Origin: Acinetobacter sp. XS-4
GTDB lineage: Bacteria > Pseudomonadota > Gammaproteobacteria > Pseudomonadales > Moraxellaceae
DNA length: 64,000 bases
NCBI RefSeq assembly: GCF_023920705.1
Contig: NZ_CP094657.1
Coordinates: forward strand, 1,612,001 to 1,676,000
Direction: 5' to 3'
The first letter of the stretch is position 1, and each line of letters opens with the position of its first letter. Below, one piece after another: positions 35,804 through 45,814 of the stretch. Position numbers and translations under genes: made by a program. Under the pieces are notes generated by a model. The model did no database searches. It saw only the letters and a list, made by a program, of their open reading frames with translations, and was not told the origin of the DNA.

Positions 35804-36808
35804 TCAAGCACATTCCTTCTGAAAATTTTCAAGAAGTTTAGCATAATCATTAATTGCTAAACGTGGGCCAAATTGAGAAACAACTTCACTCGAAATTAAG
35901 ACAGCTAACTGTGCAGCAGCATTCAAATCTTGATGATGGTTGAGGGCATAAAGGAATGCGCCTGCAAATGCATCGCCTGCACCATTTGTATCAACGGCTT
36001 CTACATGACGGCCTGCTACATGGAAATGTTCAGTAGGGTTAGAAACTAAAGCACCTTTAGCACTTTGTGTAATGACTACTGTATGATTTTTAAAACGTAA
36101 CTGAGCAAGAGCATCTTCTACAGATGTTGTATTTGTATACATTAAGGCTTCTTGTTCATTGCAAAATAGTAAATCTACACCATCATCCATAAGTTCTTGC
36201 AAACCTTCACGAGCGTATTGCACCATAGCTGGATCTGAAAGAGATAGAGCGATTTTAACGCCATTTGCTTTTGCAATTTCTCTCGCTTGTTTTACAGCTT
36301 TACGCGCTGTTTCACTTGTAGAAAGATAACCTTCAATATAAAGCCATTTTGCTGTTTTTAATGGTTCAAAATCGATTTGATCTTGAGAGAGTTCAGCAGT
36401 AATACCCAAATAGGTGTGCATCGTGCGTTCAGAGTCAGGGCTAATGAGTACCATACAGGTACCAGTTACGCCTTCACTGATCGATTTTGGTGTGGTCTGG
36501 ATGTTAGCTTCATTTAGACCTTGCAGATAAATTGAACCTAAATCATCGTTACCAACGCGGCAACCATAAAAAGCAGTTCCACCTAATGCACTAAAAGCCA
36601 CGGTCGTATTTGCCGCGGAACCGCCACTCGCTTGACCTTTGTAATCTTGGTGCTGTTTTAACTCTGCATAAAGAGCAGATTGAGTGTCACCATCGGACAA
36701 CTGCATTGTGCCTTTTTGCAAACCTTGTTGACTAAGAAAATCATCAGACACTTTAAATTCTTGGTCGATTAATGCATTACCAATTGCAAAAAGATCTACA
36801 GTTGCCAT
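35804..36808 (-). CDS. PfkB-family sugar/adenosine kinase
   Basis: A 334-residue ribokinase-fold enzyme. N-terminal DLFAIGNALIDQEFKVS, then the GGSAANTTVAFSALGG substrate loop (about 62-77) and the C-terminal signature DTNGAGDAFAGAFLYAL (catalytic D near 283). This resembles the adenosine kinase branch of the PfkB family, so adenosine or a nucleoside is a likely substrate; sugar kinases remain possible. The ATG at 36808 is preferred to a GTG four codons upstream. It heads a group with the Rieske and YqiJ-like genes. Confidence 0.85.
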   Translation of the reverse strand: MATVDLFAIGNALIDQEFKVSDDFLSQQGLQKGTMQLSDGDTQSALYAELKQHQDYKGQASGGSAANTTVAFSALGGTAFYGCRVGNDDLGSIYLQGLNEANIQTTPKSISEGVTGTCMVLISPDSERTMHTYLGITAELSQDQIDFEPLKTAKWLYIEGYLSTSETARKAVKQAREIAKANGVKIALSLSDPAMVQYAREGLQELMDDGVDLLFCNEQEALMYTNTTSVEDALAQLRFKNHTVVITQSAKGALVSNPTEHFHVAGRHVEAVDTNGAGDAFAGAFLYALNHHQDLNAAAQLAVLISSEVVSQFGPRLAINDYAKLLENFQKECA

Positions 36809-37188
36809 ATGTGTTGTCACAAATAAAAAAATCAGGTTGCTAAGTTTACACCATTGCTTGGATTTGCTGTAGTTTGTTGAATAAAATTCAGTTAATTCAA
36901 AAAAAGTGGAGAAATATTGTTGTTTGAATATTCTTGGGATCAGAAGATAGGTCGTTGAGATAAAATTGATAAGCTTTTTTATTCAATATCTATCATATAC
37001 ATAGAATTAAAAGCTTTTGTTCTGGTAGGATGAAGCATTCATGGCTATGTGCTTGATATCAAAGCCGTGCCAATGAAAACTAATACTCAACAAAAACATA
37101 GTATTTTACTTGGCTTTTGTTCGCCAATCTCAAGCTGACTCAGGCTATAATGAGACTTATTCACTTATCCGATATGTTAGGAGATCAC
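36809..37188. other. Intergenic region, nothing specific seen
   Basis: About 380 bp between divergent pfkB and the M16 protease gene. It holds both promoters presumably; no clear hexamers, repeat or RNA was found. Frames that extend the protease to 37117 are not needed. Confidence 0.4.
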
Positions 37189-40128
37189 ATGACTGTAGAT
37201 GTCACTGAAACCATTTCTCAAACTGTTCACCCTGCGTTTCAGTTGCTACGTCAGCACCATGTAGAAGCATTAGATATTTTAGTGTCTGAATATAAGCATA
37301 AAGTCACAGGTGCGGTGCATTATCACTTGGCAACTGACTATGATGAAAATGTATTTCTTGTTGCTTTTAGAACACAACCTATGGACTCTAAAGGCACGGC
37401 ACATATTTTAGAACATACCGCTTTGTGTGGATCTGAAAAGTTTCCGGTACGTGATCCGTTCTTTTTAATGATTCGCCGTTCTTTAAATACGTTCATGAAC
37501 GCATTTACAGCAGCAGATTGGACTGCGTATCCATTTGCTACTCAAAACAAAAAAGATTTCCAAAACTTACTCTCTGTTTATCTTGATGCAGCATTTGCTG
37601 CTAATTTGAATCCGCTTGATTTTGCTCAAGAAGGTATTCGTATTGAACTAGAAAATGGGCAACCTGTTTATAAAGGTGTTGTTTTTAATGAAATGAAAGG
37701 TGCGATGAGTGCACCGTCTGACCAACTTTATCATCAGTTGGCTCATCATTTATTTCCTGAAACGACCTATCATTACAACTCAGGCGGCGACCCGAAAGAT
37801 ATTCCTGATTTAACGTATGAGCAGTTAGTCGATTTTTACAAGGTACATTACCATCCAAGTAATGCTGTATTCATGACCTTTGGTAATCAAACAGCGTACG
37901 AGTTGCAAGAGCAATTTGAAAAACTAGCTCTACATAAGTTTTCTGCTGGAACAACTCTATATTCTAAGCCTGAAAAACGTTTAGCAGCGCCAATTGAAGT
38001 AACAGAAAACTATGGTGTTGATAGTGATGATTTAAAAGATAAAACTTATCACGTTCTATCTTGGTTATTACCAGAAGCAAATGAAGTGAAATTGCGTTTG
38101 GGAATGCGTTTGGTTGAAGGAATTTTGTTAGAAAATTCTGCTTCACCACTGCGTCATTACCTAGAAACATGTGGTTATGCTCAATCAACAGGTCCATTAA
38201 TGGGCGTAGATGACAGTAACTTTGAAATGACTTTCTACTGTGGTGTCCAAGGTTCAAACCCAGAACATGCACAAAGCTTTAAAGATGGTGTTTTAAATAT
38301 TCTGCGTGATGTTGCTGCAAAACCAATTGACAGTAATTTAGTCGATGCAATCTTACATCAGATTGAGTTGCATCAACGTGAAATTAATGGTGATGGTACA
38401 CCTTATGGCTTAAGTTTAATTTTAAATGGCTTAAGCGGTGCGATTCACCATAATGACCCAATTCAAATCTGGGATGTTGACAGCGCAATTGCACAAGTTA
38501 AAGAAGAGTTGAAAGACCCAATGTGGTTATCAAATCTGATTCAAACACATTTACTCGACAATTCACATCGTGTGCAGATGACCCTAGTTCCAGACCCAAC
38601 TAAGTCTGTAAAAGAGCAGGAAGCAGAAAAAGCACGTTTAGCTGCTATTGGTGAAAAGTTAACAGATGCTGATAAGGCTGAAATTATCGCTAATACCAAG
38701 GCTCTAGAGGAGCGTCAGGATACTCCAGACAACCTTGAACTATTACCAAAAGTAGGTCTGGAAGATGTGCCTGCTGACTTGCATATTGTACAGGGTCAAT
38801 TACGCGAAATTCTTTGTAATCGTATGGATACGCCGTTGAATTTGTACCATGCTGGTACGAATGGTATTTACTATCAACAAGTACTTATTCAGATTCCTGA
38901 AGATATTGTGAAGTCACCGTACTTCAATTTGCTTTCTATCTTGATGGGCGAAGTGGGTGCAGGTGAATATGACTATCTTGAACTACAAAACTTACAAACG
39001 GCGGTAAGTGGTGGTTTAGGAATGGGCGCTTCATTGCGTAGTAAAGTTGATGACAAAGATAAAATTAGTGCTTGGTTAACCTTAACGACTAAATCGTTAA
39101 CTCAGAAGTTTGATGCCATTCATTTATTAAAATTAGCATTTGAACAGCTTCGATTTGATGAGAAAGAGCGAATTATTGAGTTATTGCAACAACGTAAAAC
39201 ACGTTGGCAATCTCGCTTATCTGGAGCGGGCCATAGCTACGCAATGCAAGTCGCGTCACGTAATATGAGTGCATTGGCTCAACGCGACTATCAAAACACT
39301 GGTTTAGGTGCATTAAACTGGTTAGGTGAGCTTGTTACAAAGATTACTCAAGACTCTGCTACATATGATGATTTGATTGCAGAGTTAAAGCGTATTCATC
39401 TTAAATTATTGCAAGCACCTAAACAGTTCTTGCTTGTATGTGAAGAACATCAGTCTGAACGTTTAGTTGAAGAAGTGCAGAATGTTTGGGATAAACTAAA
39501 CGTTGATGCAACTGCAACAGAGTTAACTCAGGTAGAACAGGCAAATGATAATAATCATGAAGCATGGTTAATTCAGGCAAATGTTCAGTTCTGTGCTTCA
39601 GCTTATCAAGCGGTGGACGTGTCACATCCAGATGCAGCTCCGTTAATGGTATTGGCAGCTTATTTACGTAATGGGTTCTTACACAGCGCCATTCGTGAGA
39701 AAGGCGGTGCGTACGGTGGTGGAGCAAGTTATGATGGGAATGCATGTTCATTCCGTTTCTATAGTTACCGTGATCCGCGTTTAGCAGAAACTTTTAAAGA
39801 CTTTGAAGCAAGTGTGCAATGGTTATTAAATACGGAACAACAGCCTCATCAGCTTGAAGAAGCGATTCTTGGGTTAGTTGCAAGTATGGATAAGCCAGGT
39901 TCACCAGCGGGTGAGGCGATTACTGCATGTTATGCATTATTGCATGCAAGAACACCAGCTTTCCGCCGTCTCTTGCGTGAGAGATTGTTGCATGTAACTT
40001 TAGATGATTTACAACGTGTTGCTCGTCAATATTTGGTTGAGCAAACTCCTGTAAAAGCTGTAGTTGCGCCATTTGCGAAACGTGATGAATTGCAACAGTT
40101 AGGTTTTACCATTCAACAAGTGAATTAA
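37189..40128 (+). CDS. M16C metalloprotease (presequence protease-like)
   Basis: A 979-residue inverzincin peptidase that degrades short peptides within a closed chamber. The inverted zinc site HILEHTALCGS (HxxEH near residue 72) and a matching downstream glutamate in GVVFNEMKGAM (about 175-185) are present; two more M16-like halves and the M16C-associated region fill the rest, with LRNGFLHSAIREKGGAYGGGAS near 850. Length fits the PreP/Cym1 type (about 970). AGGAG lies 7 bases before the ATG at 37189; a longer frame from 37117 is not needed. No signal peptide, so it is cytosolic. Confidence 0.93.
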   Translation: MTVDVTETISQTVHPAFQLLRQHHVEALDILVSEYKHKVTGAVHYHLATDYDENVFLVAFRTQPMDSKGTAHILEHTALCGSEKFPVRDPFFLMIRRSLNTFMNAFTAADWTAYPFATQNKKDFQNLLSVYLDAAFAANLNPLDFAQEGIRIELENGQPVYKGVVFNEMKGAMSAPSDQLYHQLAHHLFPETTYHYNSGGDPKDIPDLTYEQLVDFYKVHYHPSNAVFMTFGNQTAYELQEQFEKLALHKFSAGTTLYSKPEKRLAAPIEVTENYGVDSDDLKDKTYHVLSWLLPEANEVKLRLGMRLVEGILLENSASPLRHYLETCGYAQSTGPLMGVDDSNFEMTFYCGVQGSNPEHAQSFKDGVLNILRDVAAKPIDSNLVDAILHQIELHQREINGDGTPYGLSLILNGLSGAIHHNDPIQIWDVDSAIAQVKEELKDPMWLSNLIQTHLLDNSHRVQMTLVPDPTKSVKEQEAEKARLAAIGEKLTDADKAEIIANTKALEERQDTPDNLELLPKVGLEDVPADLHIVQGQLREILCNRMDTPLNLYHAGTNGIYYQQVLIQIPEDIVKSPYFNLLSILMGEVGAGEYDYLELQNLQTAVSGGLGMGASLRSKVDDKDKISAWLTLTTKSLTQKFDAIHLLKLAFEQLRFDEKERIIELLQQRKTRWQSRLSGAGHSYAMQVASRNMSALAQRDYQNTGLGALNWLGELVTKITQDSATYDDLIAELKRIHLKLLQAPKQFLLVCEEHQSERLVEEVQNVWDKLNVDATATELTQVEQANDNNHEAWLIQANVQFCASAYQAVDVSHPDAAPLMVLAAYLRNGFLHSAIREKGGAYGGGASYDGNACSFRFYSYRDPRLAETFKDFEASVQWLLNTEQQPHQLEEAILGLVASMDKPGSPAGEAITACYALLHARTPAFRRLLRERLLHVTLDDLQRVARQYLVEQTPVKAVVAPFAKRDELQQLGFTIQQVN

Positions 40129-40148
40129 AATAAAAATTGGAGATGAAC

Positions 40149-41300
40149 ATGGCGTTCAGACAATTTGAACGCACATCTTTACAGCTAAGCATGGGAATCG
40201 TGCTTAGCTGTTTGTGTGCGTCTGTGACATATGCTGACACCTTGGCACCTGTAACCCCCGCGACAGTAGATGCATGTGTTGCTCTTGCTTCGAATGCCGA
40301 TCGTCTGGCTTGTTATGACTCTGTATTTAAACCGTCAGCTTTACCAGCTATTCAAGCTGCGGCTGTACCAGAGCCTGTTAAAAAAATTGATGCACCTGCT
40401 GTTCCACCTGAAACTTTTAAAGAGAAGGTGGTAGATACAGTGAGTAATATCAAAATAATTGGTAAAGCACCGAAAATTGAACCTACTACTTCTTTGCTAG
40501 ATCAACGTTGGGAGTTGTCTGAAAAAAGTAAACTAGGGGTTTGGAATATTCGTGCTTATCAGCCCGTCTATTTACTACCTGTATTCTGGACCAGTGACAA
40601 AAATGAGTTGCCACATAGTCCGAACCCAAATAATACGGTAACAGAAGATCAAAATCTGAAATCAACAGAAAGTAAATTTCAGATTTCTTTAAAGACCAAA
40701 GCTTGGGAAAATATTTTTGGTAATAATGGTGATTTGTGGGTAGGTTATACCCAATCTTCACGTTGGCAGACATTTAATGCTGAAGAGTCTCGTCCTTTTC
40801 GTGAAACGAATTATGAGCCTGAAGCAAGTTTAATGTTTAGAACAAACTATGAATTGCTTGGTTTAGATGGGCGTCTGCTTGGAGTTACTTTAAACCATCA
40901 ATCAAATGGTCGTTCAGATCCATTATCTCGTAGCTGGAACCGTGTGATTTTTAACGTTGGATTAGAGCGCGGTAACTTTGCTGTAATGCTTCGTCCATGG
41001 ATTCGTCTTGAAGAAGACAGCAAAGATGATAATAACCCGGATATTGAAGATTACGTTGGTCGTGGTGATTTAACAGCATTTTATAAGTGGAAGCAGAATG
41101 ATTTCTCTTTAATGCTGCGTCATTCATTGAAAGGCGGTGATGATTCTCATGGCGCTGTTCAATTTGATTGGGCTTTTCCAATTAGTGGCAAACTGCGTGG
41201 ACACTTCCAGTTATTTAATGGTTACGGTGAAAGCTTAATTGACTATAACCACCGAGCAACCTACGCGGGCTTGGGTGTTTCACTCATGAATTGGTACTAA
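40149..41300 (+). CDS. pldA: Outer membrane phospholipase A
   Basis: A 383-residue outer-membrane phospholipase that cleaves glycerophospholipid ester bonds. It starts with a signal peptide (to TYA about residue 30), then a DACVALASNADRLACYDSVF segment with two cysteines and a Pro/Ala-rich linker, then the 12-strand beta-barrel. The catalytic box LNHQSNGRSDPLSRSWNR (His, Ser, Asn) is at about 261-278. GGAG lies 6 bases before the ATG at 40149. It follows the M16 gene by 20 bases, possibly cotranscribed, and is convergent with ktrB. Confidence 0.94.
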   Translation: MAFRQFERTSLQLSMGIVLSCLCASVTYADTLAPVTPATVDACVALASNADRLACYDSVFKPSALPAIQAAAVPEPVKKIDAPAVPPETFKEKVVDTVSNIKIIGKAPKIEPTTSLLDQRWELSEKSKLGVWNIRAYQPVYLLPVFWTSDKNELPHSPNPNNTVTEDQNLKSTESKFQISLKTKAWENIFGNNGDLWVGYTQSSRWQTFNAEESRPFRETNYEPEASLMFRTNYELLGLDGRLLGVTLNHQSNGRSDPLSRSWNRVIFNVGLERGNFAVMLRPWIRLEEDSKDDNNPDIEDYVGRGDLTAFYKWKQNDFSLMLRHSLKGGDDSHGAVQFDWAFPISGKLRGHFQLFNGYGESLIDYNHRATYAGLGVSLMNWY

Positions 41301-41312
41301 GTTTTTACTTAT

Positions 41313-41341
41313 AAAAAAGCCGCTTTAAAAGCAGCTTTTTT
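41313..41341. terminator. Bidirectional terminator between pldA and ktrB
   Basis: AAAAAAGCCGCTTT pairs with AAAGCAGCTTTTTT with a single mismatch, at the end of both convergent genes. Confidence 0.8.
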
Positions 41342-41342
41342 A

Positions 41343-42680
41343 TTATCCAATTTGAATGTTGGCTTGAGGGTGTTTGAGCCGACTTTTTTTCGGCGTGGCA
41401 ATTAAATAAGCCAGTGTTAATGGACCGAGTCGCCCAGCAAACATGAGCAGGCTTAGAATGAATAAACTACCATTATGCAGCTCTGGTGTAATTCCTCGCG
41501 AAAGTCCCACAGTACAAGCTGCGGAAACAACCTCAAAAAGCAAGTTCATAAAGTCTGCTTTAGGCTCTAAAAGCAAAATAATAAAGAATCCTATGAAAAT
41601 GAGTATGCTCGTAATTGCAGTAACAGCTAAAGCTTTATAAGTCGTTTCGTGTGCGACTGAATGATTAAATATTCGGATTTCATCTGTACGACGTAAAAAT
41701 GAAATCACACTGAGCACTAAAATGACAAAGGTGCCAACTTTAATTCCACCAGCTGTACTGAGTGAGCCACCACCAATAAACATAAGCAACATCATGAGTA
41801 GAGAGCTGCTATTGGTCATTGCACCTGTATCAATAGTATTAAACCCTGATGAGCGCGGAACAGTGGCTTGAAACCAAGCATTTAATGCTTGATCACCTAC
41901 ACTGAGCATTCCTAGGGTATGAGGATTTTGAGCTTCTAAGGCCCAAATTAAAATAAAGGCAATAAGGTTAATCACCGTAATAGTTGTAAGAATCAGCTTG
42001 CTATTCGGGGTGAGTTTTTTCCATTTTTTATTTTGCTTAATGTCCATGAGAACTAAAAAGCCAAGGCCACCCAAGGTGTAAAGTATGCTAACAGTTATAC
42101 AAATCATATAGTTGCTTTGAAAACTGATTAAGCTGTTAGAAAATAATGAAAAACCCGCATTGTTAAATGAGGAAATACTGTAAAAAATCGCATAGTACAA
42201 TCCACGTGCAAAGCCGTAAGTCGGTGTAAAAGCAGTCGTGAGAATAATTGTACCAATAAGCTCAAAAATAAGGGTGTAAGTGACAACTCCTTTAGCAACA
42301 AACGTAACTTTTGATAGACTCGTTTGACCAAGACTATCTTGTGCCATCATTTGTTGTTTAAGGCCAACTTTGGGTGACAAACTTAATGCAGCTAAGATGG
42401 CAAAAGTCATGAAACCCAAACCACCTGATTGAATCAGCAATAGAATAATGGTTTGTCCAAACAGGGTAAAAGACTCATGAATATTTAAAACAGATAGGCC
42501 AGTAATTGTGACTGCTGAGGTGGCTGTAAAGAGTGCATCCATCCAGCTCACATGACCCGTATTGGCAAATGGCAGTTTTAGTAATAAAGTGCCAAAAATA
42601 ATAAAGCCCAAAAAACCCAGTGCTAATAGTGAAGGAGGGCTTAAATTTAATGTTTTATTGGGCTTGGGATATATAGACAT
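41343..42680 (-). CDS. ktrB: Potassium uptake channel subunit, TrkH/KtrB family
   Basis: A 445-residue inner-membrane protein of the TrkH/TrkG/KtrB superfamily with four pore-loop units. Seen are TSAVTITGLSVLN (first pore loop, near 55), the SFNNAGFSLFS loop near 171, RSSGFNTIDTG near 275 and TVGLSRGITPE near 392; the glycine in each loop fits the potassium filter. It is the second gene of a two-gene unit with the RCK regulator (17-base gap). It needs KtrA for ATP-dependent gating. Confidence 0.92.
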   Translation of the reverse strand: MSIYPKPNKTLNLSPPSLLALGFLGFIIFGTLLLKLPFANTGHVSWMDALFTATSAVTITGLSVLNIHESFTLFGQTIILLLIQSGGLGFMTFAILAALSLSPKVGLKQQMMAQDSLGQTSLSKVTFVAKGVVTYTLIFELIGTIILTTAFTPTYGFARGLYYAIFYSISSFNNAGFSLFSNSLISFQSNYMICITVSILYTLGGLGFLVLMDIKQNKKWKKLTPNSKLILTTITVINLIAFILIWALEAQNPHTLGMLSVGDQALNAWFQATVPRSSGFNTIDTGAMTNSSSLLMMLLMFIGGGSLSTAGGIKVGTFVILVLSVISFLRRTDEIRIFNHSVAHETTYKALAVTAITSILIFIGFFIILLLEPKADFMNLLFEVVSAACTVGLSRGITPELHNGSLFILSLLMFAGRLGPLTLAYLIATPKKSRLKHPQANIQIG

Positions 42681-42697
42681 ATTCTAGATTTCGCCTC

Positions 42698-43348
42698 TTA
42701 TATGAAGCAATGAGAAAGTTTCTTTAACTGAGGTAAATGACCTTCTAAAATAAGAATGTCATGTGTTTGCAAGGTGAAATTTTCTTCGGTCTCAAATAAA
42801 ATTTGCTGCTGTCTTTTTACGAGTAATGTTTTAACCTGTGGTGCTTGCTGCATAATGCCATATAAGTTAATGCCATTAAGCCTCTCGGGAATTTCAATTT
42901 TTATAATGTAGTGATCGTCTTCTAAAGACATATAGCGACTAACCATGGGGTAGTTCAGTGCTTGGGCAACTCGTACCCCCATATCTTCTTCAGGATGAAT
43001 AATTTTATTGATATTGAGATGTGACAAAATAGTGTGATGTGCTTTAGTTTTTGCCTTTACCCAAATCTTGTCTATACCTAAATTTTTTAAATTCAGTACA
43101 CATAAGATGCTTGCTTCAATATCCTCACCAATTGCGACCACTACTGCATCACAATTTTGAATGTTAAGTTCATCAAGTACGTGTTCGTCAGTCGCATCGG
43201 CAATGACGGCATGAGTTAAAACGTCGGCAAGATTTTCAACATTCTTTTTTACCGTATCAATGCCAATAACATCATGATTTAATTTTGTGAGCTCTTGAGC
43301 AACAGTTGCTCCAAAACTTCCTAAGCCAATGACTGCAAACTGTGCCAT
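42698..43348 (-). CDS. ktrA: Potassium uptake regulator, RCK-domain protein (KtrA)
   Basis: A 216-residue cytosolic ring protein with an RCK_N Rossmann domain (FAVIGLGSFGATVAQEL, then VIGID and HAVIADATD) and a RCK_C domain (about 135-215). It binds ATP/ADP or NADH and gates KtrB. AAGGATCA lies before the ATG. The length is the KtrA size and not the double-length TrkA. Confidence 0.92.
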   Translation of the reverse strand: MAQFAVIGLGSFGATVAQELTKLNHDVIGIDTVKKNVENLADVLTHAVIADATDEHVLDELNIQNCDAVVVAIGEDIEASILCVLNLKNLGIDKIWVKAKTKAHHTILSHLNINKIIHPEEDMGVRVAQALNYPMVSRYMSLEDDHYIIKIEIPERLNGINLYGIMQQAPQVKTLLVKRQQQILFETEENFTLQTHDILILEGHLPQLKKLSHCFI

Positions 43349-43447
43349 ATTGATCCTTGTTTCCTGATTAGACGTTTATTTTTAAGGATATTTTCTTTGA
43401 GATAAAGAGAGGCAATGTAAATATGATGAGAATATTAAAAGAATTAT

Positions 43448-43481
43448 ATGAATAAGCCGACAAATTTGTCGGCTTATTCAT
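43448..43481. terminator. Perfect 34-bp palindrome after ilvA
   Basis: ATGAATAAGCCGACAAA at 43448-43464 is followed at once by its exact reverse complement (43465-43481). It lies 13 bases past the ilvA stop and probably ends the transcript, although a T tract is weak. A hairpin with no unpaired spacer would close on the AAATTT centre. Confidence 0.6.
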
Positions 43482-43493
43482 CAAAATTGAAGA

Positions 43494-45035
43494 TTATTTC
43501 AAGAAACGTTTGTAGCCGACATTATTCGTAATTTCTGCATACGGATAACTAATCTGCTCAAGAGTTTCAATTAGACCATCAGGGTTTTGTTTCGCATCGG
43601 TTGCTTGTAAACCAACTAAAACACGTCCTTCTGCTGCGCCATGATTACGATAATGGAACAACGTAATATTGTGGGTTGGGCCTAAACGAGTTAAGAAGGT
43701 TAAAAGGGCACCTGGACGTTCAGGGAACTCGACGCGGAACAATCTTTCATCATCTATATTTGCATGACCACCAATTAAATAACGAATATGTAGTTTGGCA
43801 ACCTCATCATCAGATAGGTCATCTACTACATAATTTTGTTGCTTTAATTGTTCTAAAATTTCATGACGCTCTGCATCACCACCTTTTAAGCTAATACCGA
43901 CGAACACTTGCGCTTCATCTGTATTGTTTGCTCGGTAGTTAAACTCGGTAATGTTGCGACCTTGTAAAGCACGGCAGAAGCCTAGGAATGCGCCTTTTTC
44001 TTCAGATAAAGTTACTGCATAGATCGCTTCACGTTGCTCACCTAACTCAGTGCGTTCAGCAATATAACGTAGGCGGTCAAAGTTCATATTGGCACCGCAT
44101 ACAATCGATACCATATTTTTATTGCTGATTTTATGTTCGGTAATATATTTCTTGATACCAGCAAGGGCCATTGCACCAGATGGTTCAACAATGCTGCGGT
44201 TTTCGTCAAATGTATCTTTAATGGCAGCACAGATTTCATCTGTATTTACCGTCACAATATCTGGATCAACAATTGGTCCTGAGTTATCAGATTTGCGCAG
44301 ACGAATAATATCAAATGGTAAAGCGCCAATTTGTGCAACAGCTGTGCCATCTGCAAACAAGCCTACATGTGGCAAGATTACTCGCTCATTGGCTTCTAAA
44401 GCTGCTTTTAAACATGCAGACTCTTCATATTCAACGCCAATAATTTTCACATGGGGCGCAACTTCACCAAGGTATGCTGCTACGCCTGAAATTAGGCCAC
44501 CACCACCTACAGCAACAAACACATATTCTACATCACGCCATTGACGTAAGATTTCATTTGCAATTGTGCCTTGACCAGCAATAACAAGTTCATCATCGTA
44601 GGGTGGAATGAATACAAGGCCTTCAACTTCGGCACGTTGCTGAGCATATTTATTTGCTATATCAAAACTATCACCATGTAACACAACTTGACCACCCAAG
44701 CGTTTAACTGCTTGAACTTTAATGTCAGGAGTCGTGCTTGGCATAACAATAATTGCTGGAATTCCTAAGCGTTGACCTGACAATGCTACACCTTGAGCAT
44801 GGTTGCCAGCAGAGGCACAAATTACCCCGCGTTCGAGCTTTTCTTTAGGCAACTGACTAATACGGTTATAGGCGCCACGTAATTTAAAAGAAAAAACAGG
44901 CTGTAAATCTTCGCGCTTAAAACGAATTGTATTATTTAATTTTTGACTAATTCGTGGAGCTGCTTCGAGAGGCGTTTCAATTGCAACATCATAAACCGTT
45001 GCTTGTAAAATTTGTCGTACCACACGAGACAGCAT
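43494..45035 (-). CDS. ilvA: Threonine deaminase (biosynthetic)
   Basis: A 513-residue PLP enzyme that converts threonine to 2-oxobutanoate and starts isoleucine synthesis. The PLP lysine is in FSFKLRGAYNRI (near residue 55), the phosphate-binding GGGGLISG is near 178, and two C-terminal ACT-like regulatory domains (about 330-510; GAFLGFCRAL and GALLTFLTRLGP) are present as in the feedback-inhibited form. The ATG at 45035 is chosen over one six bases upstream, based on the GGAAG position. Divergent from rpiA, as common in gamma-proteobacteria. Confidence 0.96.
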   Translation of the reverse strand: MLSRVVRQILQATVYDVAIETPLEAAPRISQKLNNTIRFKREDLQPVFSFKLRGAYNRISQLPKEKLERGVICASAGNHAQGVALSGQRLGIPAIIVMPSTTPDIKVQAVKRLGGQVVLHGDSFDIANKYAQQRAEVEGLVFIPPYDDELVIAGQGTIANEILRQWRDVEYVFVAVGGGGLISGVAAYLGEVAPHVKIIGVEYEESACLKAALEANERVILPHVGLFADGTAVAQIGALPFDIIRLRKSDNSGPIVDPDIVTVNTDEICAAIKDTFDENRSIVEPSGAMALAGIKKYITEHKISNKNMVSIVCGANMNFDRLRYIAERTELGEQREAIYAVTLSEEKGAFLGFCRALQGRNITEFNYRANNTDEAQVFVGISLKGGDAERHEILEQLKQQNYVVDDLSDDEVAKLHIRYLIGGHANIDDERLFRVEFPERPGALLTFLTRLGPTHNITLFHYRNHGAAEGRVLVGLQATDAKQNPDGLIETLEQISYPYAEITNNVGYKRFLK

Positions 45036-45142
45036 GTTCATCTTCCCTATAACAGTTTAAAATAGGAAATTATTGTAGCAAACCCTTGTGCATTTGCGCC
45101 GATTATTGGTGCATAAATGTCAAAAAATAGTTGAGTGATGTC

Positions 45143-45814
45143 ATGAGTCTATATGCAACCCAAGATGAAAAGAAACAAGCTGCTGCGAAAGCTGCTTTAA
45201 AACACTTGCCCAAAGGCGGCATTTTGGGGGTTGGGACTGGAAGTACCGTAAACTTTCTAATTGATTTATTGCCTGAATTACAATTAGAAGCGGCTGTGGC
45301 AAGTTCTCAAGCAACTGCTGATCGCCTTAAAAAATTAGGCATTGAAGTTGTAGATATGAATCATGTAGGTGGTTTAGATGCCTATGTTGATGGTGCAGAT
45401 GAAATTGACCGTCATATGCATATGATTAAAGGTGGTGGTGCTGCATTAACACGTGAAAAAATTGTAGCTTCAATTGCTAAGAAGTTTGTTTGTATTGTTG
45501 ACGATTCAAAATGGGTTGATCAACTTGGACATGATTTTCCACTTCCAGTAGAAGTTATTCCAATGGCTCGTTCAGCTGTGGCTCGTAAGTTGGTGAGTTT
45601 AGGTGGTGACCCAGTTTATCGTGAAGGTGTAGTAACAGATAATGGTAATGTGATTTTAGATGTATTTAATCTTAATATTTTAAATGCGCTTGATTTAGAA
45701 AAAACTATTAACAATATTCCGGGTGTTGTGACTAATGGTATTTTTGCTTTAAACCCAGCAACGATTGCAATTGTTGCAACAAATAATGGTATTGAAGAGC
45801 GTAATGCACAGTAA
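45143..45814 (+). CDS. rpiA: Ribose-5-phosphate isomerase A
   Basis: A 223-residue cytosolic enzyme that interconverts ribose 5-phosphate and ribulose 5-phosphate. Family motifs are [16 protein letters not shown] (about 28-43), [28 protein letters not shown] (about 81-108) and the EVIPMARS segment. The ATG at 45143 is chosen over an upstream TTG. The downstream peptidase gene starts on the last base of the stop codon, so the pair is coupled. Confidence 0.96.
   Translation: MSLYATQDEKKQAAAKAALKHLPKGGILGVGTGSTVNFLIDLLPELQLEAAVASSQATADRLKKLGIEVVDMNHVGGLDAYVDGADEIDRHMHMIKGGGAALTREKIVASIAKKFVCIVDDSKWVDQLGHDFPLPVEVIPMARSAVARKLVSLGGDPVYREGVVTDNGNVILDVFNLNILNALDLEKTINNIPGVVTNGIFALNPATIAIVATNNGIEERNAQ

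Noticed and set aside
44089..44544. 151-codon open frame on the plus strand inside ilvA
   Set aside because: It is exactly antisense to the strongly conserved ilvA frame, has no ribosome-binding site and an odd composition; a shadow.
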